Origin: Pseudoscleropodium purum
Taxonomy: Eukaryota > Streptophyta > Bryopsida > Hypnales > Brachytheciaceae
Length of the DNA: 64,000 nt
Reading direction: 5' to 3'
Assembly: GCA_963969395.1 (NCBI GenBank)
Contig: OZ017795.1
Location: 3,844,001-3,908,000, forward strand
Shown here one piece after another: positions 23,176-36,570 of this stretch; the first letter of the stretch is position 1; each line of letters opens with the position of its first letter. The position numbers and the translations under genes are program-made. The notes under the pieces were generated by a model. It searched no databases, was not told the origin of the DNA, and was given only the letters and a program-made list of their open reading frames with translations.

Positions 23176-25034
23176 ACTACGTAACCCTCAAGTGGCTTGT
23201 AGGTGGCAAGGAGTTACAAAATGTAACCAACTCTATCCCTGGATGAAAATTCATGTTACTCTTGCTTTTGTGGATGAATATTATGTGCTTATGAACAAAC
23301 TATCTTACTTGTGGATAAAACACCGTCAAGCATACAGATGCATACAATCAAAGTTGGTTACAAACTTCGTCCTTAAAAAATAGAATCCATGATTGTGTAG
23401 TCAAACCTCAAAATCCTCCACTTTGTATCCTTCATTTTATTGCTATTTTTGAGTGAATTTTATTAGTTTTAGTTTTAGTCTAGAAAAATGAAATTACACA
23501 TCTAATTTATGACATAGATTTTCTTACTAATATTTCAAATTAATTTGAATTTTTGAAAAAAAAAATGAAGAAAATTCATATCAAATACAATTGACCTCTA
23601 AATGCCCCAGGCATGTTTTGAGCTTCTTGGAATTTGCTCTAAATTGAATAAAATGACAACCTTTTGATAAGTTCTATCAACTTTTTTTAGATTGTAACCG
23701 TACAAATTCAAACTAGACATGTTAGAGATCTCATAAGAAAAGAAAACACAAAATATCAATTATGGAGTGAAAGATTATAATGTTTGACCAAGAAGGGATA
23801 AAATTGCAAAAGTGATTGGAAGTCTTTCAATCCTCTTTTTACAAGTCCAATCTAAAAAGTTGGTGACCAAAAAAATATGAGGTTAAAGAACCTAACATGT
23901 ATAACTAGGGCTTTTTTTTTTGGACTAGTGTCCCCAATACTGGCTTCACTCTAGAGGCCAGTTTTGGGAGGGATGAAGCCAGATAGGTCAGATTTATGAC
24001 AATCTAGCAAAATTTCACCAAAAATAAAAGCCTTGTGTATAACCCTAATGAATTTATGGCTTCTTAAAATCTACACTATCATTTTTTTAAATGAATTTTG
24101 AATGTGATTTTTTCTCCAAAATCTAGTGTATTTGAGGCTCATTTTCAAGAGCTTGCAACACTATGGGAAGTCAACATTGCAATGAGTATCCTTGCACAAA
24201 ATCTTCAATGGAAAAATTACTATTATTTATTTTCAAGGTCAGATTTTTGATGCTAAAACTAAACTTCAAGAAGAACTTTTCCAAAAACATATGACCTACT
24301 AAAAAAAGAAAATTGATTAGGTTTTATTTAACTTCAAAGTTTTGCAAACACTAGATTTTTGTGACTTGAGCATTTAGAGGTTAAAATATGCTTGAAAATT
24401 CTGAAAAGTTTAGAAGAAAATTATATTGTAGTATAGAACATTATTGAATACAAAAATTTTCCTATCACATTATATTTAGGAATGTAGCAATTGATCTAAA
24501 ACTTCAAACTTCAATAATATGCCTATATTAAAGATCTTTAAAAAAAATTCAAGTGGAAAGAAAACTAAACTTTAAGAGTTTTAATTTTTTAGTTTTGCTC
24601 AAAAGCTAAAGAAATTGTTGCCTTTCCTTATGAGTAAATGTAGCATTAATAAAATTTTACACAAAAAGCTAGATGAAAATTGTCTATTCTTTAAAAGGAA
24701 AAAACAAATGTCTAACCATCTAAAGGACTTTAACTTTAACTTCATAGCATCCTTCTAGAATTAATAAGATACTAGATGTGACTTTTGTATGAATTTAACA
24801 TTGTATTATTTGAAATTTGAAATTTTTTGTTAAAATAGAAACTCTAGAAAATTTGCAATTTAAGAATTTTTGAATCTTCTATTTTAATTTAATTTGATAT
24901 AATTAAAACCTTCCATGAAATAATATGAATTTTTTTTTAAATCTTATCTAGTGTGGTATTGATCAAAGTTTTATACATTGGAAGTCTTATGAACTTCGTG
25001 TTATATATTATAATGAAAAAGTTTTTGGGCAGAA
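23176..25034. other. AT-rich intergenic desert
   Basis: No gene or RNA was recognised. A small hairpin CTGGCTTC...GAGGCCAG occurs near 23940-23965. Confidence 0.5.
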
Positions 25035-25775
25035 GGTTATAGTAGTTACTAGTGTGCCTTGTGTTGCATTGCCATAGTCAAAATAAAGATAAACATAATT
25101 TTCAAATTTTTCTATTCATAAAAACTTTAAAATTCAATAACTTTCATACAATATGTACAAATGCCATGAAACAAAGCCCGTGCACTCCTTCTCACTAAAG
25201 ACTTTCTGATAGTATCAAGAACATGATTGGGGGACACATGGTCTAATAGACATCACCGTAACAAACAAATAAAACAAAACAAACAACCTGTAGTATGTCC
25301 CACAATGTTGCTACATGCAAAATAAAAGTAAAAGTAATTTCTAATTTTTTAGTTCATAAAAACTTTGAAAATCAATAACTTTCATGTCAAAGGGCAAAGT
25401 GTCACGAAACAAAGCCCACAAATCCTTCCTTGCTGAGGGCTTTTCAATAGTATCATAAACGTGAATGGAGGTTTTATAGTTCATGAGATTTCAATGTAAC
25501 AAACAAACAAAACAACCCAACTTAAGATATGGACTAGTGTGCCCTCTGTTGTTACCACAATAAAAATAATAAAAATAACAATATTTTTTTAATTCATATA
25601 AAAACTTTGAAATTCAATAACTTTCACATAGTGAGTCAGAAGGCTACAAAATAAAGCATGTGCATTCTTCCTTGTTGAGGACTTTTCGATGGTACCATGA
25701 ACACAATTGAAGGATGCATGGCGTAGGAAATCTCAACGTAACAATAACAAACAAACAAAACAAACAATGTAACTT
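25035..25775. repeat. Tandem array, three diverged units of about 240 bp
   Basis: Units start near 25048, 25291 and 25531. Each runs in the order TAGTGTGCC-like start, CATAAAAACTTTGAAATTCAA, AACTTTCA, AACAAAGC, CACTCCTT-like, TAGTATCA, then AACAAACAAAACAAAC-like end. Divergence between units is considerable, so this is an old local amplification rather than an active satellite. Confidence 0.75.
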
Positions 25776-28700
25776 TAGGAATGGATGGATTGTGTAATAA
25801 GAAATATTATGTTATAAAATCAACAACTTTTTGAAGATGAAAGCACCGTATTTTTTCAAATAGAACTTGTGATAACTATGTTATATCAAAGCATTTTTCA
25901 GATAGAAACTATACAAATTCTTTTATCAATATAATTTATTAGAAAATAAAAAGAGCTTTTTCATATTGACTACTACTAAGTTTGAGACAAATTGCTACTA
26001 ATTGCAATTTTACAAAAGATAATTGGAATATGGATAAAAGAATATAATAAGGCTCATTGCAAATAGAATAAAAGGTCTCTGAAAGTGAATGAAAGTAGAT
26101 AATGATTTCATATATCATTTGGTGACCAAAAGTTAATTTTTCAATGAAGAGATTTAAATAGAAAAATCCTTGTACAATTTTGGCAAAATATCTCTCCCTA
26201 GATGAAGAATGGTGTCAATACTAGGTAAGGTTCATATTTGATGTTTCTATTTCTTAAACTATGCAAATTGTACCAATAATATATTTATTTTAAAAATTAG
26301 AATCAAATTTTGGACTACAAAATAATATTATATTTTTCTTATAAGTCTTACTAGAATGCTTGTGAAGTAGTCAAGTATATTAATTTCTAAAAGATTGAGG
26401 CACATTTTGGATACAAATTGTAAAAAATTGTCATTTTTAAAGGTAGGGAGGAAAAAATTTTAAATTTTAAATTTAAATATTCAATTGTACAAATTTGAAC
26501 TAAACTACTATAGGATTATATGGAATAAAATTCAAAAACTTTGACCACACAAATTGAAAGATTATAATGTTTGAAGATAAAAGAAAAAGTTTTGATTTTT
26601 TAATCTTGTCCAATAAGGCCAACAAACTTTAACTCCTTCTAAAGTGAGATTTTTATGCTATTGATATGGTTATTCTTTTTCATTTGCATTTTGTGTCATG
26701 TAAGTTACATATTTATCAATTTTCAAAATTATTGGGGGAAATTTATACATGTTGATTGAAGCTACCTAGACTTCCCAGAAAGTTCAAGGCAACATGTCTT
26801 TTGATCTAGGCACCCAAAATAATTGGAAAATGAATTATACTCCCATCAAGGGAAAACATATTCATACCTTGTGTCAAAATTTGAAGAACATCCATTAGAA
26901 AATGACTTCATACACATCTTCTTGAGATCATCTATGTACATTCAATAGTCATTATGTCCTTTAGGAATTAAAAGCCCTAACTATCCAACTATGATATATT
27001 CATTCATCAGGTTAAATATTTTACTCTAAATAGTAATCGCTAAGGTATTTTTGTGCAAAACTAATTGAATTTTTTACACAAACCTTTGAAGTTGGATTGA
27101 TTGTGTATTGTGCAATTTGTGTAACTAAGGTAAATCAATCCATCACATATATAAAATCCATCATAGATACTTAAGAAATGACCCAATCATTAACCCCTTT
27201 ACTTCCAATAGTCTCCGTGAAGGACTCTTGAAAGTTTAGGCATGAACTTATAATTTCAAATTTTAGCAAATTTTTTTGAAACTTCTTCAAGATAGAGAAA
27301 CTTGATTTGTTTTTGAGAAACATAATTTTTATTTCAATTTGTGGCTAGGAACAAAAGTTATACCACAATAAGTCCAAATTAGAGGAAGGTAGGTAATAAA
27401 AAAACTCTACAAAGCTTGAATTAATCTCAAATTTTAAAATTTTCTTATAGAGTATATTATTGTCTATATGGAAAGATTTGATTTATTTCATTTGGATAAG
27501 TGATGTGAAAAATATGAGACTTCTTGTTTTGTGGGCAATTTTAGCAAATTCTTGAGAAAATAATATTGGATATGTTTTATAATTCAATTTTAATAGTTAA
27601 AAAAAATAGTTCGTGCATGGTTTAATAGAACAATCTTACTGTTGAGATTAATGTGTTTGAATTCCATCTTAGAGTTATTTAATAATTTACTTTTTTTCTT
27701 CCATCTTATAGCTACTTCAACTTAACAATTCTTTTTTTAAAAGACTAAAATGACAAGGTAAATTTTTTTTCTTCCAAAACCCTTGACTTGATTCTTCAAC
27801 ATAAAAGAATTTAAATTCAGAATTTGTAGCACAAAATTTTTATGTTAAGGGGATTCAAAGTCTTATGATCTAATTAGACTAGGAACAAAAGAACTTGTTT
27901 CCTTACTTAAATTGGTTTATATTTTGAGATCAATATGGTCAAAAAATTTGTAATTTCTTTAGGACATTTTCATACTAATCTGGTGCAAGATCCTATATTT
28001 GAATATACAAAGGAAAAATGACTAAATTTTTTATTGTTTGTATTCAAAATGGCGTTTTTTTGTATTTTACAAATAGAAAAATAGCCTTGGGATTTTAGGA
28101 ATTAAAGTCTTCCAACAAACTATGACAAATACTTTTCATTGAATGAAATTTGGGCTATATTAGGTTGAATTAGTGGCCTCAATCAAATGTCTTGGATGAT
28201 GGTGATGGAGTGAATAATGACTATAGCATGAACTCTATCTTTTAAGTGTAACTTCATCATATAAAGTGACTTTTCTAGGCCTTCATATTGTGGCCATTTA
28301 TGAAATATTATGACTACTTAAGGTGAGTGAGATGACCATTATAGATATACTTTTTGGTGGTTTGGGGGTAGTCTAAAGACTCTTTAGAGCCAATTGGAAA
28401 GCACACTTCAAAAATTCATAACAAATTCATACTTTGTTAAAAAAATATAATTTCAATTGTTCTCCCTATTTCTCATATTTGTCTTTATGTGGAAAAAAAT
28501 TAAATTTTTTTCAACAATGCCAACAAGGCAAACCAATCATTTTGCTTGTTGTAAGTTTGGTTTACTTTATGCTCATGAGATGCAATTCTCCTACATTCAT
28601 TCTAATATTTTTGTATAAATTTTTTTTATTGATAATTTTCTTTTATATCAATACAAAATTTTGAAGCAATATTTAAAAATTGAGTGTTCCATTTCTAGAA

Positions 28701-28866
28701 GATGAAATGATGAATTGCTACATAATATTATGATGGTAAGGCTCTTTTTTGGATGAATAAATAACATTTCATTAATATTTTGCACATTTCATCTTTGACC
28801 ATAGAATTGAACAGCTTCATTACTAGAATTAAGATTTCTTTCTTTACTAAGCAAACAATAAATGAC
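25776..28866. other. AT-rich intergenic desert
   Basis: About 3 kb with very low GC. No coding, RNA or repeat signal strong enough to report. Confidence 0.5.
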
Positions 28867-29807
28867 TTAACCCCTAAAGGACCGAGGCCTTTTTTCTGCC
28901 AAAAAACACTGAAAATTGCCATTTCTACAGCAAAGAGTAAAAGAAAAATTTAATTTTTTTTTTTTTTTACATCTAACCGTAGGATCTTACACCTCACTAG
29001 TATAAAAAGAGTGTGGAAAAAATTTCATAATTTTTTACTGCACAAATTGCAAGATATTTGCATTTAAAGTGGAAAAAACAAGTTTTCAGCACATTGCGGG
29101 GCTGGATTTTTTGCCTTTGAACATTTTTAACTGAAAATTTTTGCACTACAGAATTTTGAGCTTTAAATCTTTATAGTGTAGAATTGAGTTGAGAGTCTAG
29201 GGAAAAAAAAGAAATTCAAAAAAACTTAATTTTCATTCTTAAAAAAATTGTTAAGTAGAAGTAGGTATGAGATAGAAGGAAAATCTAAAATATTCATATA
29301 TTTTAGATGGAATTAAAATGCACTAATCCCAATGGTGATATTGTTCTAGCAAGTAAACTAAACCATGAAAAATAAAAAAATTTGAAAAATTTGAAAAATT
29401 GCATTCAGAAATGAATCCTACAAGTTATTTTTTTCAAGAAGATGCTTTAACACGAAAAACAAGAATGTCCATAACTTTCTCATAACAAATCCAAATGAAA
29501 TGAATCAAAGCTTTTCGGATAGACAAAAATATAATCTAAGAAGAAACAAAATATTTAATCAAAATATTCAAATTTTTGCAAATTTTATTTTACTGCCCTG
29601 TCTGCCTTCTATCCCCTCGTTTGAGCTTATTTGGTCATAACTATTGTTCTTAGGCACTGATTGTGAAAAAAATTATACTCTCATGAAGCTTATCAATTTT
29701 TCTATCTTCAAAAAAAGTATAAAAAAATCACGACAAAAATTCAGCCATAAGTACCTACCCAAAATCCCATTTGTCCCCCGTAGGGACAATGGTCCTTTAG
29801 GGGTTAA
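28867..29807. mobile_element. TTAA-flanked element E2 (933 bp)
   Basis: TTAA sits at 28867-28870 and 29804-29807. The termini are perfect inverted copies of CCCCTAAAGGACC. The internal order (AGGATCTTA near the left end, a stretch AATTGCAAGATATTTGCATTT, and CATAACTATTG near the right end) corresponds to element E5 at 40525-41380, showing they are members of one family. It is non-coding; the remaining frames are short. Confidence 0.8.
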
Positions 29808-30980
29808 GAAAAAACCTCCTTCCATCTTGAAGTCGTGCTTATAGTTGTGCAATGAGCCAAATGTTGAGATTATTTCACCTCTTGAGTTTTATCCTTGGGA
29901 AAAATGTAGGAACTTTATATTAGCTATGCATGATAAAATTTGCAAATTTTAAGTTCATAATTGCAACCAGAGGCCCCAAACTAGCAGTAGAAGAGTTGTA
30001 GAAAATATATTAATCAAGCACAAAATAGGGTTTTTGTTTTTTAACATTCTCTGAATCCCAGAACCTCTACACGTGCGCCCCCATCCTGATTGAGGGTTTA
30101 GGTTTTGTGCGCTATTGGAGCTTGTTCTCGTATTCGGGTGCGGTCGTGAATTGGAATTGACAGCTGTAGAGAGTTTCCAGGTGTGCTGAATCTGCAGTGC
30201 ACTTTCTTCGCGTGTTAGATACTTTTGCTGCGGTTGTAGTGAGGGCTAGCTACCGTATTGTTTTTGGTTGCAAACCCTAATTCCTTTGATTCGTTGTACG
30301 TGCAGTTACCCGCACACTTAGGGTTTTGGTTGGGTAACAGGATGATGTAGAGAAGAGCGTGATTCGGTTATTGCCAGAAATTGAAGCTGTAGTAGTCTGA
30401 TGAAATATTGACAATGCCGGTGGAATGATAGTTTTGTTCTAGCGTGCTTGCATATATTTGAATCAGCTGCATTTTGATTTGATCTTGCCCTAATTGGAAG
30501 TCACAGGTAAGATACCCCCCTGTTTTCAATATTTCGGAATTTCTCTTTGAGGGAAACGATTCAAAGAGATTGAAAGAGAGTAATAAGTACTTGGCATTGT
30601 TTATTAGGTGGGAAATCAATCTTGAGTTGCTCCAATCACGAGCTGCTTCAATAAAGTCAGGTACTACAAATTCTTGTTACCCTCTTGCTTGTCGAAATTG
30701 GTTCTCTTTCCTTTCCTTTCCTTTCCTTTCACTCAAACTGCTTACGTTTTGGGCACCTTCTGGTTCGAATACTGAGGGTTTAGCCCTTGCAATTTTGAAT
30801 TTCATTTGCTAGTATCGCTCGCTTGGATAAATAATAAACTTAAAACATTTGATAAACTTAAGCAAACTTTTTACTTTTTTGGTTCTGCATTTTAGGGTTT
30901 AAGAGCTCTATACCCTGCAACTTCGCTGTTTTGGGGTTTTTTCATCCCTGTTTTCCAGGAGTGGCGAGAGGCGGTGCGCC
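29808..30980. promoter_or_regulatory. RIO1 upstream region
   Basis: Contains the probable promoter and 5' leader. CAGGAGTGGCG at 30956-30966, shortly before the ATG, follows a pyrimidine-rich tract (TTTTTTCATCCCTGTTTTCCAG) and may be a splice acceptor of a leader intron. A (CTTTC)n run occurs at 30709-30729. A short dispersed repeat shared with 18088 lies at 29930-29990. Confidence 0.35.
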
Positions 30981-33900
30981 ATGGATACCTCCTGGTCTCT
31001 GGAAATGATGGAGGAGACGGAGATGTCGATGCTCAAGGAGAATTTCGGTATGGGAATGGCCAATTCGGTTGTCACGTCGGTGAAAGACAGCATGCGGCGA
31101 CAGGGTGAAGGCCGGATTAACGTGAAGGGGAAGGAAGACAGGGCTACCGTGGAGCAGGTGCGACGAAGGGTTTTGTCTTCGTTTTCTCGACTATCGACAA
31201 ATTTGAAGTTCCTTGTGGAGGTTTTAATGTTTTAGAGTTTTGGTTAAACCCTAAACCCTAACTTCCTCCTAAATTCTTTTTATTCTGTCAGGCCCTCGAT
31301 CCTAGGACGCGTATGGTGCTGTTTAAGATGCTTAACCGTGGCGTGTTTAAGGAGCTTAATGGGTGCATATCAACTGGAAAAGAGGTGAAATCGAATCCTT
31401 TTCGTTAGAGTGGATTGTGACCTGAGGTCACCAATTTGTTTCCGGTCGAATTGATGCACCTCTGGGAGCTGATTGTATATTTGAATAGGTCGTATTTTGA
31501 GCTTATGACTTCTGAAGAGATAGACGTCCCTGATATGCACATTGACGCACGATTTGACAATCTTTCAGGCCAATGTTTATCATGCAATCACCGCCACAGG
31601 AGAGGAGCTGGCTGTTAAAGTCTTCAAAACCTCCATTCTTGTGTTTAAGTAAGCTCTCTGTGATTTCTGGTGAAATAACCTATTAACCCCTGAAGGACCA
31701 AGAGGCCCAATTTGGGTTTCGGGTTCAACCGAAACGGAGATTTTCGAAGTTTTTGTGAAACCCTAACCTTGATCTGTTTGGATTAGGGCATGTGGGGAAT
31801 TTCTTTTCTCCCAATTTTGTTTACTTTTTGTCCAGCATGTCCAATTGAAATAAAACTCGACAGCATTTGAATTATAATTTTTACAACGAGATCAATCCAA
31901 TTGGTCAATTTAGTACCGCGAGATGTTGGTCCTTTCGGGTTGAAGTAATGGGTGACTCGTACGAAGGATTGTGATCAATATTGTGTGCTATTTAGTCGGA
32001 TATTTTGAAGAAAAGAAGCATCAGAGATTGTTTTTGACGTTATCTCATCTGTGTCATGAACAGGGATCGAGAGAGATACGTTCAAGGAGATTTTAGGTTC
32101 CGACATGGGTATAGTAAGCATAACCCCCGGAAGATGGTGAAAACCTGGGCTGAGAAGGAGATGCGTAACCTGAACAGGTACTTAACATGGTGCTGTATTT
32201 CTGTCTAAATCAGTGCTCCTAGTTGCCTCTCTTACGATGTGTATCGATTAGATTCCTGGTGATATATCCTGTCGAGTTATTCCGTTTTGATGCAGGCTTT
32301 TAATGTGTCAAAAGCGTTCCAATTGGTACACTTCTGTGCTTCTGTACATAATTGACGAGGTGAAATACATTTGCAGGTTAAATTCTGCAGGGATTCTGAG
32401 CCCGACTCCTGTTCTTCTTCGACTGCATGTACTCGTCATGTCCTTCATTGGTACGTTGCGTTTTTCTCTCTAAATTCTAAGTTCCTGATCACTTGTGAAT
32501 CAACAGTTAGTTTAAAGCTCTCAAATCTAGAAGATGAAAATTAGCAATTGTACCAGGCGATGAGCTTATCTTTGACCGTCGCTACTACTAATAATTTGCA
32601 GCTTGTACCCTTGACACCAGCATATGAAATAAATTGCAAGCTGATAATTACATTTTCAGGCTGCGACGGTGTGTTCTTTGACACTTGATTGTATCCTGGT
32701 CGTAGGAAAGGAGAGCTGGGCTGCTCCACGACTGAAGGATGCTGTCCTTTCTGAATCCAAAATGCGTGAATGTTATTTTGAGGCAAGCAATCACAAGCCC
32801 CTGTACTTCCTCTCACTTGAATCCTCCATCATTAGACTAGTGCATTGTGACAGCTTCTCTTTTGGGATTTTTTACAGAATTATCTGAATACAGATATTGT
32901 CGAGTTATATGGGCGCTTAATATTGACCAGGCTTCTGGATTTTTTCGTATATGCAGATAGTATTGACGATGCGCAAAATGTATCAAGTGTGTAAACTCGT
33001 ACATGGAGATCTGAGTGAATACAACATACTTTATCACGAGGTATTACTCCTGTTGCATGGAATGGACCGGATATGACCTTTTCACTGTATTTCTAATATG
33101 TTTTTCATTTCGGTCAAATATAGAATAATGAATGAAACAGGTGATTCATTTCCGGTGAGGAAACTGATCTAATCGGGAAAGAAAATCTTAATGAACTGTA
33201 AATTATTAGTATTTTAACATAAGGAATTCCTGCACTTTAGTCAATGATTTTCGTGGTATATTTGTGCATCAAGCACCACTCATTTCAAGTTCAGCAGAGG
33301 AGATTGTTGAGGAGATGCTTGTGATGATTAACGTATTCTTCTTGGGATTCTAAGCATTTGGACTGTATTGCAGGGTCATCTGTACATCATCGATGTTTCG
33401 CAATCAGTTGAATTAGATCATCCTCGTGCCCTTGATTTTCTAAGGGAGGATTGTTTGCATGTTTCGGTTCGTCTCCAGCCTCTCTTCTTTTGCTAAAAAT
33501 TGGTTTTAATTTTTCTGCTTTGCAATGGTAGCTGTTCGTGACGGTCCTTTTTATGCTCAAGAAAGAACTTAGTGATGGTTTAGAATCCCTGGTTTGTGGC
33601 GATGTTTGTATATGCAGTTCTTGTAGAGAAGGTGTACGTTTTTTGAAGGTTTCTGATTGCTTCGATTGCTGAAAAAATATTTCAATTTTGATGACGAAAT
33701 AGCACATCAAGACTGATGTATCTTGATTTGTGGATATGTTATATTGATCCATTAAGCTAAGGTTGTGCTACCAATGTACAGGACTTTTTTAGGAAAAACG
33801 GCGTGGGAGTGATGAGCACTAGAGAGCTTTTTGATTTTGTTGTGGATCCATCTCTTGCTGAAGACCAGATTGATGACTATCTTGAGAAGGTATTGTCTCT

Positions 33901-34929
33901 GCAACAGTATGTTGACTTTACTAAACTTGCCTGTGTTAGTTATACTTCACCAAATCCTAGACGTTTGACTTTTGGTCTACGTGACCTAACAGTAATGCTT
34001 TTTTTTCAGATTCAAGGGAAAATTAAGGATAGGTCGTCAGAACAGACTGCTGAAGAGCAGGTTGCCGAGGCTGTCTTCATCCAGGTGTGTCCTCGGTCTT
34101 ACCTATTGTTGAAGTGGCATATTTTCATACTCCTCTTTGCTCTTCTTTTAACCCTTAAACGTTACAGGTAGCCCCTTGGTCAGGTTTTCATTGTATTTTC
34201 AAAAGGACTGACGTTTAAGGATTACTCAAGCCTGTAGTCCTTGTAAAATATTTTCAGGTTGTTCAGTAAACTTGAATCATTTGTTTTCCTTTTCAGTCAT
34301 TTATCCCGAAATCTCTAGACCAAGTCGAAGACTATGAAAGAGATCAGGAGCGGATCAAAAGCGGCAAGGATACTGAGGGCATCTATTACCAAACTATTAC
34401 TGGGTTGAAAGAGGATCTTTCCGGAGTTCGGTTATCATCCGACCATGCAAGACCTACTGAGGATGCCAAAGATCTTGCAACAAATGGAGTCTTCACTGAT
34501 GACGAGGATGACGAGGATGATGATGAAGAAGATGGTAACGCAGGTTTTGCACGAAATACCAAAGACGAAGATGCCAAAGATCGTTCTACGAGTCAAGTTC
34601 AGAACGGTGTGGCAGGAGCTTCAAGAGATATTGCTAGACCAGCTGAGGATGAGACACCGAATGCCAAAGATCTCGCCACAAATGGAATCCAGAATGACGA
34701 TGAGGAAGATGATGGAGCTTCTGAAAACTCTGATGATGAAGACAGTAGTGACGATGAAGGTCAGGAAGATGGTGCGCCCAGGGACCCGAAGAAGGAGGCA
34801 GCTCGTTTAGCTAGGAAAGAAAACAAGAAGAAAGTGAAAGCTGAAAAGCGAGAGGCACGGAAGACCAAGCTTCCAAAAGCATTAAAAAAGAAGAAGAAGA
34901 AATTGGCTAAATCCAAGTGTACGAGGTAG
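30981..34929 (+). CDS. RIO1: RIO1 atypical serine kinase/ATPase, 11 coding exons, 535 aa
   Basis: RIO1 acts in late cytoplasmic maturation of the 40S ribosomal subunit. Exons: 30981-31157, 31292-31384, 31569-31648, 32064-32177, 32377-32450, 32706-32782, 32957-33040, 33374-33466, 33782-33889, 34010-34084 and 34297-34929; all join in frame and total 1608 bases. Landmarks are the P-loop STGKEANVYHA (86-96, across an exon junction), the ATP-binding Lys in AVKVFKTS (K107), the catalytic loop [13 protein letters not shown] (Asp223, Asn228) and the metal-binding [13 protein letters not shown] (Asp240). The C-terminal 190 residues are an acidic, low-complexity tail ([12 protein letters not shown]) ending in a Lys-rich block, as in other RIO1 proteins. 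The intron after exon 6 uses a GC donor (GAG then GCAAGC). Two introns contain small TTAA-bounded insertions. Family assignment is secure. Confidence 0.95.
31683..31943. mobile_element. TTAA-type element E3 (253 bp) in RIO1 intron 3
   Basis: The left end is TTAA then CCCCTGAAGGACCAAGAGG, close to element E2. The right end is GGTCCTTTCGGG then TTGA, a TTAA with one change. It lies wholly within the 31649-32063 intron. Confidence 0.65.
34148..34225. mobile_element. Possible miniature TTAA element E4 in RIO1 intron 10
   Basis: The left end TTAACCCTTAAACGT is matched by ACGTTTAAGGATTA (reverse complement TAATCCTTAAACGT) about 60 bases later. It is very short, so chance or degeneration cannot be excluded. 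Confidence 0.4.
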
Positions 34930-35129
34930 TCTGTAGTTTTCTGCTCGAGAAATCTGGAAGGATAAAAATGAAGCACTTTTTCTCTCTCATTCCGGTTTCT
35001 CTGTCACCTCCCCTGTTTGATTTGCCCCAAATATGCTCCTGAACTTTGGGCAGCTGTTTCTGCCTCCGTATCTGGAGTATTCGTCACTACTGTTGCTTGG
35101 TGGCACATATTCTGTGGCAATACACGAAA

Positions 35130-35251
35130 GGTATGTTTGCACTTGGTGTTAGAGGTGATGTTAGCAATGTGAATCTGGTTCAGAAGTAGGTCTAAATTCA
35201 TTCCAAAGATCCTCACTAACAACATTCTTTAACACCAAGTGGGAACATACC
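35130..35251. mobile_element. Small MITE, 122 bp
   Basis: The termini GGTATGTTTGCACTTGGTGT and, reverse-complemented, GGTATGTTCCCACTTGGTGT form a clear inverted repeat that continues TTA. It lies just 3' of RIO1. No coding capacity. Confidence 0.7.
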
Positions 35252-36245
35252 TATAAGGTCAAAGACTAATTGTCAACGAAGTTTCCACCCAAGAAGATTG
35301 AATTAGAACCAAGGTGGTTCATCTTGGGCTACCTTAGTATCCAACATGAACACTTATTGTCAACTATTGTATGCATAGGTCAATTTTAGGTCAATTTTGG
35401 TAGCAAGGTGCCAAAATAGTTTACTTTTTGGAGTTTGACAATTTGACAGTTTGATTAGGATTTCTTGGCTTTTGACACTTTTTAAAAAAAAAAAATTTTG
35501 ACACTCCTAATTTTGAATTGATTTTATCTATTTATGTGTAAATGTGTTCTCTTTTCTAAATTTTATCAAGAATATTTTTGGGATATTCAGAATTTTCAAC
35601 AATTAAATTTTTCAGATTTTCAAAAATAGTTGTACAATTTTTAAAGTTTTAGACACAATCCAAAATTTCCCTAATTATTTTTCAAACTACACGTATGATA
35701 CATGGGAATTAGAGTTAATTACATGATAGGATAAGTAACATTAAATTCTATTGTAGTACATTGCTATACATTCAATTCAACTTTTATGGGTGGATTTCAA
35801 GAAGAAGAGCAACACCAACCTTACTACATTGTTATTGGATAAAAGGAATATGAAAAGTGAGTAGTTTAAAGGTTATCTGATTAGTTTGAAGAATATTTGC
35901 ACTTGGTGATGTGACGAGACAAGCATAGGATCATGGACAAAGCAATTAGCATGACTAACCACACCCTACTTGAAACTACTCCACTTTGCAAGTAGTTGCC
36001 AATTTGTCATTGATGTAGATCTGGTAGTCAACTTAGACAACTTAGAATTAATCGTAGTTGTTGTGGGTAAGATGTTATGTATAGGTCAATGCTTCTTGCT
36101 ATCAAGTGTTTTGGGAAATAAAGGGTAGATGAAGAGGGCGAAACCCAACTAGGAGGTCCTTTAATTCCCAAAACGCCTGTCAACGAGAGGCGTTGTCTAA
36201 CATAAACTATTGCAGGATATTAATACAGGAAATTAATAGACTTGG
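35252..36245. other. AT-rich intergenic DNA
   Basis: No gene or structured repeat was recognised. Confidence 0.45.
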
Positions 36246-36570
36246 ATGAACAGTCAAGATGAAAATGCAATGTTGGATGAAAAATCCAACATAACATAAT
36301 TGGGCGACAACCACATCATTGGGCATTACGGCAGAATATGCCCAGGAAATGAACAGGCAATTTCATGCGAGTGGTTTACGTATAGGGCAATGTCCAGTTA
36401 GGGGTACCAATCGACAAAATCAGATGAAGAGTCAAGATGAGAATTTGACGTTGGATGTAAAATCCATAATGCCCAATTATAGGAACAACACCGCAAAATA
36501 GGACATTACGGCCCAGAACCCACCTGAAAAATAAACTGTACATTTCCTGCGAGTGGTTTACGTACCCCAG
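36246..36570. repeat. Two tandem units of about 178 bp
   Basis: The units start at 36246 and 36424 with GATGAACAGTCAAGATGA-like sequence. Both contain GTTGGATG-AAATCC, CATTACGGC, and end GCGAGTGGTTTACGTA. Divergence is about 20%. Confidence 0.7.

Noticed and set aside
25035..25775. CRISPR-like array
   Set aside because: The units are long (about 240 bp), diverged and lack short repeat/spacer structure, and the genome is eukaryotic.
30868..31093. Telomere-like TTTAGGG motifs (for example near 30893 and in plant gene leaders)
   Set aside because: Only isolated copies of the plant telo-box type were seen, not an array; AAACCCTA boxes are common in ribosome-biogenesis gene promoters.
34386..34577. 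Serine-rich minus-strand frame
   Set aside because: Complement of the Asp/Glu-rich low-complexity tail of RIO1.
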